From positions 124,001-188,000 of the forward strand of contig CAVZNH010000053.1 of assembly GCA_963776505.1 (NCBI GenBank): a stretch of 64,000 bases of DNA, given 5' to 3'. The DNA comes from JAMXLO01 sp963776505. GTDB lineage: Bacteria; Pseudomonadota; Alphaproteobacteria; Acetobacterales; Acetobacteraceae. Every line of letters begins with the position of its first letter. Position 1 is the first letter of the stretch. This document shows, piece after piece, positions 1 through 9,968 of this stretch. The notes under the pieces are model-generated. The model saw only the letters and a list, made by a program, of their open reading frames with translations, ran no database searches and was not told the DNA's origin. Made by a program: the position numbers and the translations under genes.

Positions 1-1026
1 TTCGCGCACGACCTCGGCTTCATCGCCATCGAACAGGCCGGCCGGATCGTCGGCTACAACGTCACGGCCGGCGGCGGCATGGGCATGACGCATGGCGAGC
101 CCGATACGTTCCCGCGCACCGGCGACGTCATCGGCTTCTGCCTGCCTGAGCAGGCGGTCGATGTGGCGGAAAAGGTCGTGACGGTGCAGCGCGATTTCGG
201 CGACCGCTCCGACCGCAAGCACGCGCGGCTGAAATACACTATCGAGCGCATGGGGCTCGCCGAATTCCGAGCGGAACTGGAACGGCGGCTGGGCTACACG
301 CTGTCGCCCGCGCGCGACTTCGCCTTCACCGACAACGGCGATCGGCTCGGCTGGGCGGAAGGCGATGACGGGGACTGGCATTTCACGCTGTTCGTCGAGA
401 ATGGTCGAGTGCACGACCTCGCGGGTCTGCATGCGATTGCCGAACTCGGCATCGGCCGCTTCATCATCACGCCCAACCAAAATCTGGTGCTGGCCGACAT
501 TCCGCCGGAACGCAAGGCCGAGGTGGCGGCATTGCTTGAGGCGCACCGCCTGGATGCAAACGTGGGCGCGCTGCGGCGCAATGCGCTCGCCTGCGTGGCA
601 TTGCCGACCTGCGGTCTCGCGCTGGCGGAAAGCGAGCGTTACCTCCCGGAGCTTGTCACGCGTTTGGAAGAGAAACTGGAAAGCGTCGGCCTGACGCAGG
701 ACGACATAACGATCCGCATGACCGGTTGCCCGAACGGTTGCGCGCGGCCGTACCTTGCGGAGATCGGCCTCGTGGGGCGCAGCCCTGGTCTCTACAACCT
801 GTATCTCGGCGGCGCCTTCGATGGCACGCGCATGAACAAGCTGTACCGCCGGGACGTCGGCGGCGACGCGATCGTGGCGGCGCTCGCTCCGCTGTTCCGC
901 GAGTATGCCGAACACCGCGCGCCTGACGAACGCTTCGGCGACTACACGATCCGTGCCGGCCATATCCGCCCGACCACCGGCGGCAAAACGTTCCACGAAG
1001 ATCTGGCCCCAGAACTGCGGAGTTGA
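1..1026 (+). CDS. cysI: Sulfite reductase hemoprotein (CysI), C-terminal part
   Basis: Reading frame 1 is open from the first base, so the N-terminus lies outside the window; 341 residues remain. The siroheme/4Fe-4S ligand pattern is visible: CVALPTC (C-x5-C) near base 590 and TGCPNGCARP (C-x3-C) near base 720, the signature of assimilatory sulfite/nitrite reductases. The remaining sequence (for example LYNLYLGG, then a tail ending HEDLAPELRS) fits CysI better than NirA. The enzyme reduces sulfite to sulfide for cysteine and homocysteine synthesis in the cytoplasm. A flavoprotein partner is not in view. Confidence 0.9.
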   Translation, partial: FAHDLGFIAIEQAGRIVGYNVTAGGGMGMTHGEPDTFPRTGDVIGFCLPEQAVDVAEKVVTVQRDFGDRSDRKHARLKYTIERMGLAEFRAELERRLGYTLSPARDFAFTDNGDRLGWAEGDDGDWHFTLFVENGRVHDLAGLHAIAELGIGRFIITPNQNLVLADIPPERKAEVAALLEAHRLDANVGALRRNALACVALPTCGLALAESERYLPELVTRLEEKLESVGLTQDDITIRMTGCPNGCARPYLAEIGLVGRSPGLYNLYLGGAFDGTRMNKLYRRDVGGDAIVAALAPLFREYAEHRAPDERFGDYTIRAGHIRPTTGGKTFHEDLAPELRS

Positions 1027-1028
1027 TC

Positions 1029-1371
1029 ATGCGCTCGCTGCGACAGACACCCCCCGCTCTCGCCTGGCCCTCGCTAAGTCATTCGCAAGGACGGCTGCTG
1101 GGATTGCCGTTCGTGCTGGCCGCCTTTGGGACCGTGTCTCGTGTTCGGCTGGCAGGCGTGCCTTGCCGCGCTGACGATAGCGACCCTGGCGACCTTCCTG
1201 GTGTATGTGCCGTTGACGGCTCTGGCACTGAACGGCGGCAACGCTCTGGTCGAGGATGCGCCGCCGCCGGCGCTCACAGCGCGGGCCTATGCCGTGTTGC
1301 TGGTGCTGTGGACGGCGACAGCGTGGCTTGGCGCATATGCCGCGCCGTATCTGCATCAGAGCGCTACATGA
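1029..1371 (+). CDS. Small membrane protein, frameshifted
   Basis: ATG at 1029 is three bases after the cysI stop. The first frame reads MRSLRQTPPALAW... with a hydrophobic stretch. At the TTT run 1125-1127 the coding signal moves to another frame that continues GPCLVFGWQACLAALTI...LVYVPLTALAL, with a second membrane segment near the end (AVLLVLWTATAWLGAY). Removing one T joins them into about 113 residues with two to three membrane segments. No family was recognised. The spacing suggests co-transcription with cysI. The last 8 bases overlap the convergent gene at 1364. Confidence 0.45.
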
Positions 1372-1768
1372 CCGGCTGAACGAAGCGGCAATCAGGCGAG
1401 GTAGCCGGAGAGCTCGGAGTTTTGCACGTGTCCGGCTCGTCCAGAACGGGGCGGATCCAGTTCAGCGCAGCCCGCAATGTCCGGAAGCGATGAACCTTAT
1501 CCCAGTTTGGCGCTGCGGTGACCGCCCAGAAGAGCGACTCGGTCGGCGCAAAGGCCAGAAACGCCGGATGCTTGCTCGAGCGCAGCACCACTACGATGCG
1601 GCCGACAATATTCGGATCGTCGCCGCGCCGCTCGCTGATGAACGCACGTTCGACATCGAGATCCGCCCGTTGTGTCGCAGCAAACCATTCGGCGAGCAGC
1701 ACCTGCTCCTCGCGCGACACCGTGCGCGGGGGAAACGTGAGGATGACGTTATCGGCAGGCGAAGGCAT
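1364..1768 (-). CDS. Hypothetical protein (134 aa)
   Basis: An intact frame from ATG at 1768 to TAG at 1364. The protein is a small mixed alpha/beta soluble protein with no signal peptide or membrane segment. It has a plausible hydrophobic core (IVGRIVVVLRSS, AFLAFAPTESLFWAV) and an acidic, Trp-containing C-terminal half (NWDKVHRF, ALNWIRPVLDEPD). I do not recognise the family. It is convergent with the small membrane protein and its neighbours give no functional hint. Confidence 0.55.
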   Translation of the reverse strand: MPSPADNVILTFPPRTVSREEQVLLAEWFAATQRADLDVERAFISERRGDDPNIVGRIVVVLRSSKHPAFLAFAPTESLFWAVTAAPNWDKVHRFRTLRAALNWIRPVLDEPDTCKTPSSPATSPDCRFVQPVM

Positions 1769-1841
1769 GACCGCACTCGGATGTCGTGAGGATTTCGTAA
1801 CGTATCTTCAGCGAGTTACAAAATCCCTGCACCCGAGTTAC

Positions 1842-2697
1842 CTAATCGGAATCAGGCCCCTCGACCGCGGCAAACCCGTTGCCGAACGCCGCGTCGCGCT
1901 TCTGGAAGGCGTATTTCACCCCATGCGTGCGCATCGTCTGGCGGAATTCGCGCGCCATCGGCGCGTTGTGGCCACGCGCATCGATCTCCGCGCCGATGCG
2001 CTGCAAGCGTGCGCGCGCCCATCAGCTCCAGTCCGAGATTGACCAGCCGCTTGTTGGCCGACAGCAGATGCGGATCGACCAGCCCCATGCGATCGGCCAG
2101 CCGCATCACCTCGGCTGTCAGTTCCGCCGCAGGCACGGATTTCATCGCCAGCCCGATCCGCGCCGCGTCCGCGCCGGTGACGCTGTCGCCGGTGAACAGC
2201 AGGCGCTTCGCCCATTGCGGGCCGCAGTGATACAGCCACATGCTGCCAGGCGGGGTGCCGAGGTCGCGCACCGGCGGGAAGCCGATCCGCGCATCATCGG
2301 CGACGATGACCATGTCGCACAGCCACGCGAGATCGGTGCCGATGCCGATGCACGTGCCGTGCACCTGTGCGATCACCGGCTTGTGCATGTCGAACAGCGT
2401 GATGCGCAGTCGCTGACCCTGCTCCAGGCGCCACACATCGTCGTCGATCTCCTGCCGGCCGCGATAGTCTTCGCCGCGACCTGACGAGTATTCGCTGAGA
2501 TCGGCACCGGCGCAGAAATGCGGACCGGCACCGCGCAGCACGACGCAGTGGACCGGATTGTATTCGTCGGCCTCCAGCAGCGCCTCATGCAGTTCACGCA
2601 GCAGCTTGCCGCTGAGCGCGTTGCGCTTCTCCGGCCGGTTCAGCGTGACGATGGCGGTCTTGCCTGTGATCTCGTAGGTGATCTGGTCGAATTGCAT
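1842..2697 (-). CDS. Enoyl-CoA hydratase/isomerase family protein, frameshifted
   Basis: Crotonase-fold protein of about 284 residues. The N-terminal beta strands (TAIVTLNRPEKRNALS) and the oxyanion-hole segment HFCAGADLSEY are typical, followed by the second oxyanion element GTCIGIGTDLAW. Near base 2005 (TT in the sense strand) one extra base shifts the frame. Dropping it restores TLQRIGAEIDARGHNAPM and a C-terminus KYAFQKRDAAFG to a TAG at 1842. The active-site acid typical of hydratases (E-x-x-G-G) appears as a GIGTDLAW-like variant, so hydratase activity is not certain. It probably acts on an acyl-CoA in a degradation pathway. The divergent gene at 2763 may share its promoter region. Confidence 0.8.
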
Positions 2698-2762
2698 GCT
2701 GCTTCCTCCCTCGCTTCGCCGCCTGTAATGTCGACAGCAACCATGCGCCGAGGAGGAAACCG

Positions 2763-3975
2763 ATGCCAGAGTTGAAGATCGCCCGGATCGAGACGTTCCT
2801 GTTCGATCCCGGCCTGGCGAAGAACCTGCTGTTCTGCCGCGTGGAGACCGAGGAAGGCATCCACGGCTGGGGCGAAGCCTATGTCACGCCGGGCAAGGAG
2901 CCGGTGATCGAGCACCTGCTCCAGGTCATGGCGAAATACATGATCGGCCGCAGCGCGTTCAACATCCGCCACACCGCGCAGGTGGTGTTCGACGACTTCG
3001 CGATGCGGCGCGCGTCGCTCGACCTGCTGTCGGCGTGGAGCGCGATCGAGATCGCGCTGTGGGACATCGTCGCCAAGCACGCCGAACCTGCCGCTGTACA
3101 ACCTGCTCGGCGGCGCGTCGCGCGAACGGGTGAAGGTCTATGCCAACGGCTGGTCGAGCGGCAGCGAGTCGATCGAGCAGAACCTGGAACGCGCGCTGAA
3201 GGTGAAGGAGATGGGCTTCACCGCGCTGAAATGGGATCCGTTCCCCGGCCCGTGGCGCAACTTCATCCATCGCGAGGACGAAGATCACGTCGTGCGATAC
3301 GTGAGGAAGATGCGCGAGACGCTGGGGCCGGAATTCGGCCTGCTGGTCGAGGTGCATCGCCGGCTGGCGCCGATGCATGCGATCCGCATCGGCAAACGCA
3401 TCGCCGAGTTCGACATCGGCTGGTACGAGGAACCCTGCCTGTGCGACAACATCGAACTGGTGGCGGAGGTGCGGCGCGCACTGCCTGGCGTGCCGATCGT
3501 CACCGGCGAGGCGATCTACTCGAAGGAGGCGTTCGCCCAGGCGCTGGCCGCGCGCGCCGCGGACATCATCAATCCGGACATCTGCAATTGCGGCGGCATC
3601 GGCGCGATGCTCGACATCGCCGCGATGGCGCAGCCGCACGCCGTGGCGGTGGCGCCGCACAACTATAACTCCACGCTCGTCGGGGCGGCGGCGACGGTGC
3701 AGCTTTCGGCGATGATCCCGAACTTCTGGATCGCCGAGTTCTTCATCAACCTGAAGCCGGCCTGCGACGAGATCGCGGTGCAGCCGCTGGTGGTGAAGGA
3801 CAGTTTCGTCGAGCTGCCGACGACGCCGGGGCACGGCATCGACCTCGACGTGGAGCGGCTGCGCAAGCGGCCGTATCGCGACATGGGTTCGCGCACCGGC
3901 AAGACCCTGCGGAGTTATACCGACGAGTTTCCGCGCAAGAACTATGTGGTCGGGGCGACGCGGACGGGGTACTGA
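2763..3975 (+). CDS. Mandelate racemase/muconate lactonizing enzyme family protein, frameshifted
   Basis: Enolase-superfamily enzyme of about 403 residues once the shift at the AA of 3085-3086 is removed (the join reads KHADLPLYNLLGG). An N-terminal capping domain (GIHGWGEAYV) precedes the TIM barrel. Barrel elements include LKWDPFPGPW on the second strand, metal-ligand regions LLVEVHRR, WYEEPC and TGEAIYS, and VAPHNYNST, which supplies the His of the mandelate racemase subgroup. The arrangement resembles galactonate-type sugar acid dehydratases, but the substrate cannot be read from sequence. A good ribosome-binding site (GAGGAAAC) precedes ATG 2763. Confidence 0.8.
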
Positions 3976-3984
3976 GGGGCGGGC

Positions 3985-4025
3985 GGCACCCCCTCCCCGA
4001 CCCTCCCCCGCTTTGCGGGAGAGGG
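3985..4025. repeat. GC-rich palindromic intergenic repeat, possible bidirectional terminator
   Basis: Between two convergent genes lies a run of CCCTCCCC motifs ending in CCCTCCCCCGC-TTT-GCGGGAGAGGG, an imperfect hairpin with 10 of 11 arm positions paired. A related pyrimidine-rich hairpin occurs at 20664-20700. It may stop transcription from both sides, but there is no T-run. Confidence 0.45.
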
Positions 4026-4052
4026 AGTGCGAGCACGTCGGCCCTTGAGCAT

Positions 4053-5867
4053 TTAGTTCGCACGATTCAGATAGGTCGCCGCATCGTCGTCGAGCAGCAG
4101 GCGATCGCGCTGCAACGCGCCGACGACCTCCCGCACGCGGGCGATATAGGCATCGTGCGTCGGATAGCGCTCCGCCAGCGAAGGGCGCGGATCGCCGGCA
4201 CGCTCGCGTTCGGCTCGTGTCGCGGCAAATGCCAGATAGGTGCCGTCACGGTCGGCCAGTTCGCCCGGCGGGCAGCGGGTCGCGGTACAGATTCCAGCCG
4301 GTGAACGTGCCGCGCGGTACGGCGATGTCGGGCAAGCGGATACCGGCGGTCTCGTTGCCGTCCGCATCGACCTGCGGCACCAGGGCCTGCCATTCGCGCG
4401 CAGGGCGGCTGCGGATCGGTCCAGTCGCCGGGCGCCACCACATCGTTCGCCGCACGCGGCGGCACCAGCGTCGCAAGCTTCGGCCACGCCACCGCCTCGG
4501 CGCGTGCGAGCGTGCCGTCGGCTATGCGGGGCAGCCGCGACGGCGGCGGTTCTCGACCGTTCGTCACCCATTCGTCGAGCGCCACCAGCAACGCGCGGAT
4601 CGCCGGCATCGGATCGTGCCAGTTGCGCGGATTGGTGCATGGGCCGGCGTCGCGCGGCATGCCGGCCTTGCCGCCATGCTGCGTGCCCGGCAGGTAATAG
4701 CCGCGCACGTTCGCCGGCAGCGCGGCATCGTGCGTGCCGTCGGGATCGGTGTGCAGCAGCGACGCGCCCTTCTGCCAGTATTCCGTCGAGGTGTTGGTCT
4801 CGATGACCTTGGGATCACTGTCGTCGCCGCGCATCAGCGCACCGGTGGCGAAGGGAAATTCCACCTCGGGGAAGCCATGATCCTCGTGCCACGTGCGGGT
4901 GCGCGCGGGCTGGCCGAATTCGGTGTTGAAGAACACGCGGCCGATGCCGGCGACATGGGTGAACATGCCATCGAACACGCGCGCGCCCGCTTCGTCGCGG
5001 TTGAAGCCCTGCGCGAGGTGATCGCGCAGATAGCGTCCGGCCTGCGAGATGCCGAAGCCCAGCGCATGCGTCGGCTGACGGCCGAGCAGGTCGCGTCCGG
5101 CCGCGCTGTTGCGAAGATGACTGACGATGTCGCGCGTGGCGGCAAAGCCGATGCCCAATACGCGCGGGTTGGTCGCGTGGTAGCGCAGTTCGTAGATCGA
5201 GCCGGGTTCGGGCGCGGCGCCTTGCGCCAGACGAATCGTGCGCGCATCGACGAACTCGAATGCTGCAGGCTGCCGCGGCGCCGTCTGGGTACGCCGCACC
5301 GTCAGCACGGCATCGTCGCGCGTGGCCGCTTCATAGGACAGGCGGAACTGCTTGAGATCGCCGCCGCGCGTGCCGGAGATGAATTCCTCGCGGATGCGCC
5401 GCACGATCGGCGCGCCGTTGTCGGTGGCGATCGGCGCGTCCAGCCCAAGTCCGCCATTGGCACGTGGCGCGCCCGGGTCCCAGCCGCGACCACAGCAAGG
5501 TGAATCCGCGCCGCAGCGGCAATGCGTTGCCGAGATCCGCCGCAGCCGACGGCTGGTTGCCCGCCTTGCCGGCGCACAGGTTGGCGAACAGCATCATGCG
5601 GCCGCGGTTGTTCACCTCGTAGAGGATGCGGCCATTGCCGCGCTCGGGATCGGCCGGACGAAGGATGCAGATGTCGCTGCGGTACTCGACCATGCCGCGC
5701 GCGTTGCGCGGTGCCTTGTCGACGTTGACGATGCCGCGGTTGGCCGGATGCGTCGGATCGAGTTCGCCGATCGCAATGCCGTCGAGCCGCTCATAGGCGC
5801 CGGTCGCACCGAATGCGGCGCCGCCAACGAACGGTGCACGCGCGGTGATCTCGATCGCAGTGATCAT
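4053..5867 (-). CDS. Alpha/beta hydrolase domain protein (Abhydrolase_10-like), three frameshifts
   Basis: About 603 residues after repair. It begins ATG at 5867 (MITAIEITARAPFVGGAAFG) behind an AGGAGG-like site. The nucleophile elbow is in GFGISQAGRYLRDHL (G-x-S-Q-x-G-R), characteristic of the large alpha/beta-hydrolase-domain family of secreted or cytoplasmic esterases of unknown substrate. The C-terminus YLNRAN ends at 4053. The frame changes at GG 5484-5485, GGG 4403-4405 and CCC 4264-4266 (plus-strand positions), each repaired by removing one base; the joins read LLWSRWDPGAPRANGG, PPAREWQALVPQV and PAGELADRDGTY. It lies 12 bp downstream of the CoA-transferase beta subunit and was probably co-transcribed with it. 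Confidence 0.75.
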
Positions 5868-5879
5868 GGCAAACCTCCA

Positions 5880-6543
5880 TCAACGCCTGTAACCTACCTC
5901 AGGCAGATGCAGCTTCGCCTCGGTGCGGGCCTGCAATGCCTCCAGAGTCAGTCCCGGGATCATATCGCGCACCGCGAAACCGTCCGGGCGTCACGTCGAG
6001 CACCGCCAGGTTGGTATAGACGCGCCTGACCACGCCCTTCGCGGTCAGCGGGTAGGTGCAACGCTGGCGGATGCGTGGCTCGCCGTCCTTGGTGGTGTGC
6101 TCCATCACCACCCAGAGGCGTTGCGCGCCGATCGCCAGATCCATCGCGCCGCCGACCTGCTTCACCGGCTCGTCGGCGGAGCGCGCCCAGTTCGCGAGGT
6201 CGCCGTTCTCTGCCACCTCGAAGGCGCCGAGTACGCACAGGTCCAGATGTCCGCCGCGCGCGATGGCGAAGCTGTCGGCATGATGCACATAGGAGCCGCC
6301 GGTGCGCAGCGTGACATGCGTGGTGCTGGCGTTGATCAGGAACGGATTGACCGCATCGGCCGCCGGCGCGGGGCCGACGCCGATCACGCCATTCTCGGCG
6401 TGGAAAATGACCTCGCGCTCCGCCGGCACGAAATCGGCGACCAGTGTCGGGATGCCGATGCCGAGGTTGACCAGCCAGCCTTCAGGAATGTCCCGCGCGC
6501 ACCATGCCGCCATGCCGTTGCGATCGAGTGGGGAGATTGCCAT
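5880..6543 (-). CDS. 3-oxoacid CoA-transferase subunit B, frameshifted
   Basis: Beta subunit of a heterodimeric CoA-transferase. The motif VNLGIGIPTLVADF near the N-terminus and FHAENGVIGVGP hold the active-site glutamate (in ENG) used to form the glutamyl-CoA intermediate. It is about 220 residues after removing one base at 5984-5985; the C-terminus then reads TPDGFAVRDMIPGLTLEAL and stops at 5880. The alpha subunit lies 9 bp upstream. Members use succinyl-CoA or acetyl-CoA to activate 3-oxoacids (acetoacetate, 3-oxoadipate). The acceptor here is unknown, and the downstream hydrolase does not resolve it. Confidence 0.85.
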
Positions 6544-6552
6544 GGAGCCCTC

Positions 6553-7212
6553 TCAGAGCGGCACGTGCAGCACGCGATTGACGAAGATGCCCGGCGTCAC
6601 GATCGTCTCCGGTGCCAGTTCGCCGAGTGCCACGACATTGCGCGTCATCGCGATGGTGAGTTTCGCTGCCATCGCCATCACCGGATTGAAGTTGCGCGCG
6701 CTGTCGCGGTAGGTCAGGTTGCCCCAGCGATCGGCGCTCCATGCCTCGATCAGTGCGACATCACCGGGCAGCGGATATTCCAGCAGACAAAGCCTGCCGC
6801 CGATCTCGCGCGTTTCGCGTCCCTCCGCGAGCAGCGTGTCGGCACCCGTTGGCGTGTAGAAGCCGGTGATGCCGGCGCCGGCGGCGCGCATGCGTTCGGC
6901 CATCGTGCCCTGCGGGATGATCTCCACCTCCAGTTCGCCCCGCTGGAACAGGCGGCCGGCGAGGCTGGCAGGGCGCACGAAACTGCAGATCAAATGACGC
7001 ACCCGGCCGAGTGACAGCAGTTGTTCAATTGCGCTGCCATCGCGTCCGCCGGCGACCGCCACGATGGTGAGATCACGCGCGCCCTGTGCGATCAGGCCGT
7101 CGAGCAGCGGCGTCGGAATGCCCACGTCGCCAAAGCCACCGAGCAGGACCGTGGAACCATCGGCAATGCCTGCCATGGCATCGGCCATGGAGTGCACGAA
7201 CTTGTCGATCAT
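6553..7212 (-). CDS. 3-oxoacid CoA-transferase subunit A
   Basis: Intact 219-residue alpha subunit starting MIDKFVHSMADAMAGI. The glycine-rich CoA-binding segment STVLLGGFGDVGIPTPL and the motif VAGGRDGSAIEQL are typical of this family (AtoD/PcaI/ScoA). Later landmarks are RLCLLEYPLPGDVALIEAW and TIVTPGIFVNRVLHVPL. It is the first gene of the operon with subunit B and the alpha/beta hydrolase. Nothing in the sequence separates acetoacetate from 3-oxoadipate transferase. Confidence 0.88.
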   Translation of the reverse strand: MIDKFVHSMADAMAGIADGSTVLLGGFGDVGIPTPLLDGLIAQGARDLTIVAVAGGRDGSAIEQLLSLGRVRHLICSFVRPASLAGRLFQRGELEVEIIPQGTMAERMRAAGAGITGFYTPTGADTLLAEGRETREIGGRLCLLEYPLPGDVALIEAWSADRWGNLTYRDSARNFNPVMAMAAKLTIAMTRNVVALGELAPETIVTPGIFVNRVLHVPL

Positions 7213-7257
7213 GCACCGAGGCTAGCGCGGCGCGGACACGGGGTCGAGACGCAGGCC

Positions 7258-7963
7258 CTACACTGCCTTCCCGCCGGCAGCCGGATGCGAGTTGTTCTGG
7301 ATGCGGCCATAAGCGGCATTGGCGTCTTGGATGCGCTTCAATTCGAGCGTGTTCAGCACGTCGGCGCCGGTGACATCAGCCATGGTCAGCGTGCCACTTT
7401 TGGCCGTGCGGACGCCGTAGGCGGCGAGTTCCGCTGATGACCACGGCTTGCTTACCGCGTCGGCGCTCGCGGCTGGGGGCAGTTGCAGCAGCGCCGTCGC
7501 AGCGTCCGCCGTGACCCGGCCAGGATGGGGCATTTTCGGATGGGTGTCCCACCAGTGCTGCCTGCATGGTCTTGTCAACGTCGATGCCGGTGATCTTCTC
7601 GAATATCGTTGAGGCGACATTGGTGATCGCTCCGATGGGCCCGCCGAACAGCGTGCTCACGACCAGAGAGCCGGCCCGGCGTACCATCTCGGGAATCTGG
7701 TCCCCTGTGACGGCGCGGTAGATCGTGCCGATGACGGGAAGATACTGGAGCGGGTTCAGCGCATGCAGAATGTCATGGAACGAGATGGAATGGTCTGTTG
7801 CGGGTTGAGCCGGTTGGGGGTTCGCCGCCGATACTGTGACGGCGTCCTCCGTGCCGGCCGTTTCGCGGCGCGTATCCATGCGCAGCACGCCGCCTGTACG
7901 CGGAATGGAAGGGGCGACGGTAACTGCGCTGACCGCTTGAATGGTGGGCACGCCCTGAAGCAC
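7258..7963 (-). CDS. Conserved hypothetical protein, frameshifted
   Basis: About 234 residues after removing one base at 7561-7562, which joins DVDKTMQQ to HWWDTHPKMPHPG. The middle segment FHDILHALNPLQYLPVIGTIYRAVTG followed by an amphipathic stretch (STLFGGPIGAITNVAS) resembles a widespread alphaproteobacterial protein of unknown function with an NPLQxxPxxxTxYRxxTG core; this is from memory. The GTG at 7963 is the longest start, and an internal ATG near 7880 (MDTRRETAG) is an alternative. The C-terminal part includes a short helical repeat-free tail ending AAGGKAV. Confidence 0.6.
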
Positions 7964-8083
7964 AGGTCCGCCAACACTGGCACGGTTATGCTTGCAAGTG
8001 TCTTACGCCGGCGGTGCTTGCTCACAGGGCGACATGTGGAGTGGGATGCGATCACCGGGATCGCCTCATGAAGGGGGAGGAAC

Positions 8084-8773
8084 ATGGCAAACATCGTATT
8101 GGTTCATGGCGCATATCAGGGAGGCTGGATCTGGCAGCGTGTTGTGGCTCGGTTGACCGCGGGTGGGCACCGCGTGCTTGCGCCGACCTTGGATGGCTGC
8201 GCGGAGCGCCGCCACGCGCTGCGGCCCGGCATCAGCACCGAGATGCACGGAGCGGAGATCGCCGAGTTGCTGTTCTTCGAGGACCTGAGCGACGTGGTGC
8301 TGGTGGGCACCAGCAGTGGCGGCATGGTCGTTTGCAGCGCGGCGGAGCGTGCGCGTGAGAGGGTCGGGCGGCTGGTGTTCGCCGATGCGCTGGCGCTGTT
8401 CGATGGCGAGTGCATTCCTGACATCGTCAAGCGGGTAATGCGGGAGACGACCGATCTCGCCACCGGTCCGTCGCGGGAGGATGCGGCGGGGCGGATGTTC
8501 GCCAGCTTGGAGGAGCCGACAAAGACCTGGGCGCTGGAGCGCTATACACCGCACCCGGCGGCGGCGATGAATGGCCGCGTGAAGTTACCGAACTTCTGGC
8601 AGCAGACGTGGAAGACGAGCGTCATCTGGTGTCGGCAGGCGGTCAATCCCGGCGAGGCGCATCAGCGTCGGGCGGCCGAGAAACTGCACGCGACATGGCA
8701 CGAGCTGGATACCGGACACTATCCGATGCTGACGGCGGCGGAAGAGCTGTCGCGGCTGATCGTGGAGAGCTGA
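8084..8773 (+). CDS. Alpha/beta hydrolase
   Basis: A 229-residue hydrolase of the EstC/salicylate-esterase-like class. It starts MANIVLVHGAYQGGWIW (HG oxyanion motif). The nucleophile elbow is VGTSSGGM near residue 81, and the C-terminal catalytic His is in DTGHYPML. GGGGAGGAAC precedes the ATG. The substrate is not evident; relatives hydrolyse small esters or act on cyclic compounds. It is convergent with the quinone reductase at 8780, with 6 bp between the stops. Confidence 0.8.
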   Translation: MANIVLVHGAYQGGWIWQRVVARLTAGGHRVLAPTLDGCAERRHALRPGISTEMHGAEIAELLFFEDLSDVVLVGTSSGGMVVCSAAERARERVGRLVFADALALFDGECIPDIVKRVMRETTDLATGPSREDAAGRMFASLEEPTKTWALERYTPHPAAAMNGRVKLPNFWQQTWKTSVIWCRQAVNPGEAHQRRAAEKLHATWHELDTGHYPMLTAAEELSRLIVES

Positions 8774-8779
8774 TCCCGT

Positions 8780-9373
8780 TTAATTCAGGGCCCGCGCCGC
8801 GGCCCTGATCCGTCGCAGGAACCGGCGAAGCTGCGCCGGTTTCGCGCGGTCCATGCTGTAGTGCACGCACCAAGTCACGCGGCAGCCCCGCGCGCAGAGC
8901 GCCCGCACCGCACGGCCGATCAGCTTGCGCGCCGGATCGCCGAGCGCTGCGCGAACCATCCACCACGAGCCGCCATAGGTGGTCACCACCATGATGCGCC
9001 GGACGCGCTGCAGGCGCTCGGTCTTCACCTTGCCGTCGGGTGTTACATCAAATGCCACGCCCGGCAGCCAGACACGATCGAAGTACCCCTTCAGCATGGC
9101 CGGCATCCCGTACCACCACGCAGGGTACACCAGCACGATAGCCTCGGCTGTCGCGAGCTGATCGTCGTAACGCTTCACCAGCCGCTCGTTGCGAGCCGCG
9201 TTGAGATAGTCCAGCCGCTCCTGACGGCTCATGACCGGATTGAAGTTCTCCGCATAGAGATCGACATCGGTCACTTCGTGTCCGGCCTCTATCAGAGCCT
9301 GCAACACAGTCTGATGGGCGGCGGCGGCAAAGCTTTCCGCCACCGGATGGCAGTAGACGACGAGGACGCGCAT
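8780..9373 (-). CDS. NAD(P)H:quinone oxidoreductase, flavodoxin fold
   Basis: A 197-residue protein beginning MRVLVVYCHPVAESFAAA, the FMN/FAD phosphate-binding start of the KefF/NQO-type family. The family signature YPAWWYGMPAMLKGYFDRV is near residue 83, and VVTTYGGSWWMV forms the flavin-binding loop. It probably performs two-electron reduction of quinones or related electrophiles in the cytoplasm. No potassium channel gene (kefC) is adjacent, so a KefF role is unsupported. ATG at 9373 is the natural start. Confidence 0.85.
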   Translation of the reverse strand: MRVLVVYCHPVAESFAAAAHQTVLQALIEAGHEVTDVDLYAENFNPVMSRQERLDYLNAARNERLVKRYDDQLATAEAIVLVYPAWWYGMPAMLKGYFDRVWLPGVAFDVTPDGKVKTERLQRVRRIMVVTTYGGSWWMVRAALGDPARKLIGRAVRALCARGCRVTWCVHYSMDRAKPAQLRRFLRRIRAAARALN

Positions 9374-9708
9374 CCAGACGATCTGGTGTCAGCGCAGGGC
9401 CACCTCGAGAGCGGCCCGAGGAGACTTGATCCTTATGATCGGCAGCCTCTGCGCTTCAGGATCGAGCAGGTTTCCGAGCCCAGGGAGGCAGTGGCGGTGG
9501 TGGCGGTTCGACGATCCTGAGAGGCGTCGTCGGTTTGCCATTCTTGTCGGAAGCCGGTGGAGGCCCGCGGAACGAACGCTGGATCATGCTGGCACCTCGT
9601 TATGGGACCACCCGAGGGAACCGCCAAGGCGGCCCCCGCCGGGGAGCCCGCCTTGTTCAGCATGCGCGGTTACGGCATCGCTTCAGAGACTTTGCGGTTG
9701 CGGATCGA
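9374..9708. other. Region with no supported gene (335 bp)
   Basis: Short frames exist on both strands here (the longest, on the minus strand at 9433-9663, has 76 codons), but none shows a recognisable domain, a good start site or conserved-looking composition. No strong hairpin or promoter was identified. Confidence 0.4.
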
Positions 9709-9906
9709 TCACCACTGCGTCGCAATGATGGTGACAACGCCGCCGACGACGGAAAGGGTGACTGCGGTGAGGACGACAACGAGGACCATTATTCGGTCAA
9801 CGGCCAAGTCACGCTCCTTCTTGTCGATCTCGACCACTTCCCACTCGGGGGTCAGCGAGCGATGCCCTGCTCTGCCGGGCTCCTCCCACCTCGCGCGGTC
9901 AGACAT
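9709..9906 (-). CDS. Small single-span membrane protein (65 aa)
   Basis: The sequence starts MSDRARWEEPGRAG, has a charged segment (EVVEIDKKERDLAVDR) and ends in one strong membrane helix (IMVLVVVLTAVTLSVVGGVVTIIATQ). Charged N-terminal half plus C-terminal anchor is a sensible protein architecture and makes a chance frame less likely. Function unknown. It lies downstream of the Cys-rich hypothetical at 9969 on the same strand, 62 bp away, and may share its transcript. Confidence 0.5.
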   Translation of the reverse strand: MSDRARWEEPGRAGHRSLTPEWEVVEIDKKERDLAVDRIMVLVVVLTAVTLSVVGGVVTIIATQW

Positions 9907-9968
9907 CAGCTTTCCCTCTCCTGCAGGTCCCGCAGCATCGGCACCTTGGCTACCATGCCGCCGCTTCG

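Noticed and set aside
9433..9663. 76-codon minus-strand frame
   Set aside because: No convincing start, no domain and an unlikely composition (Ala/Thr/Ser-rich without pattern); treated as chance.
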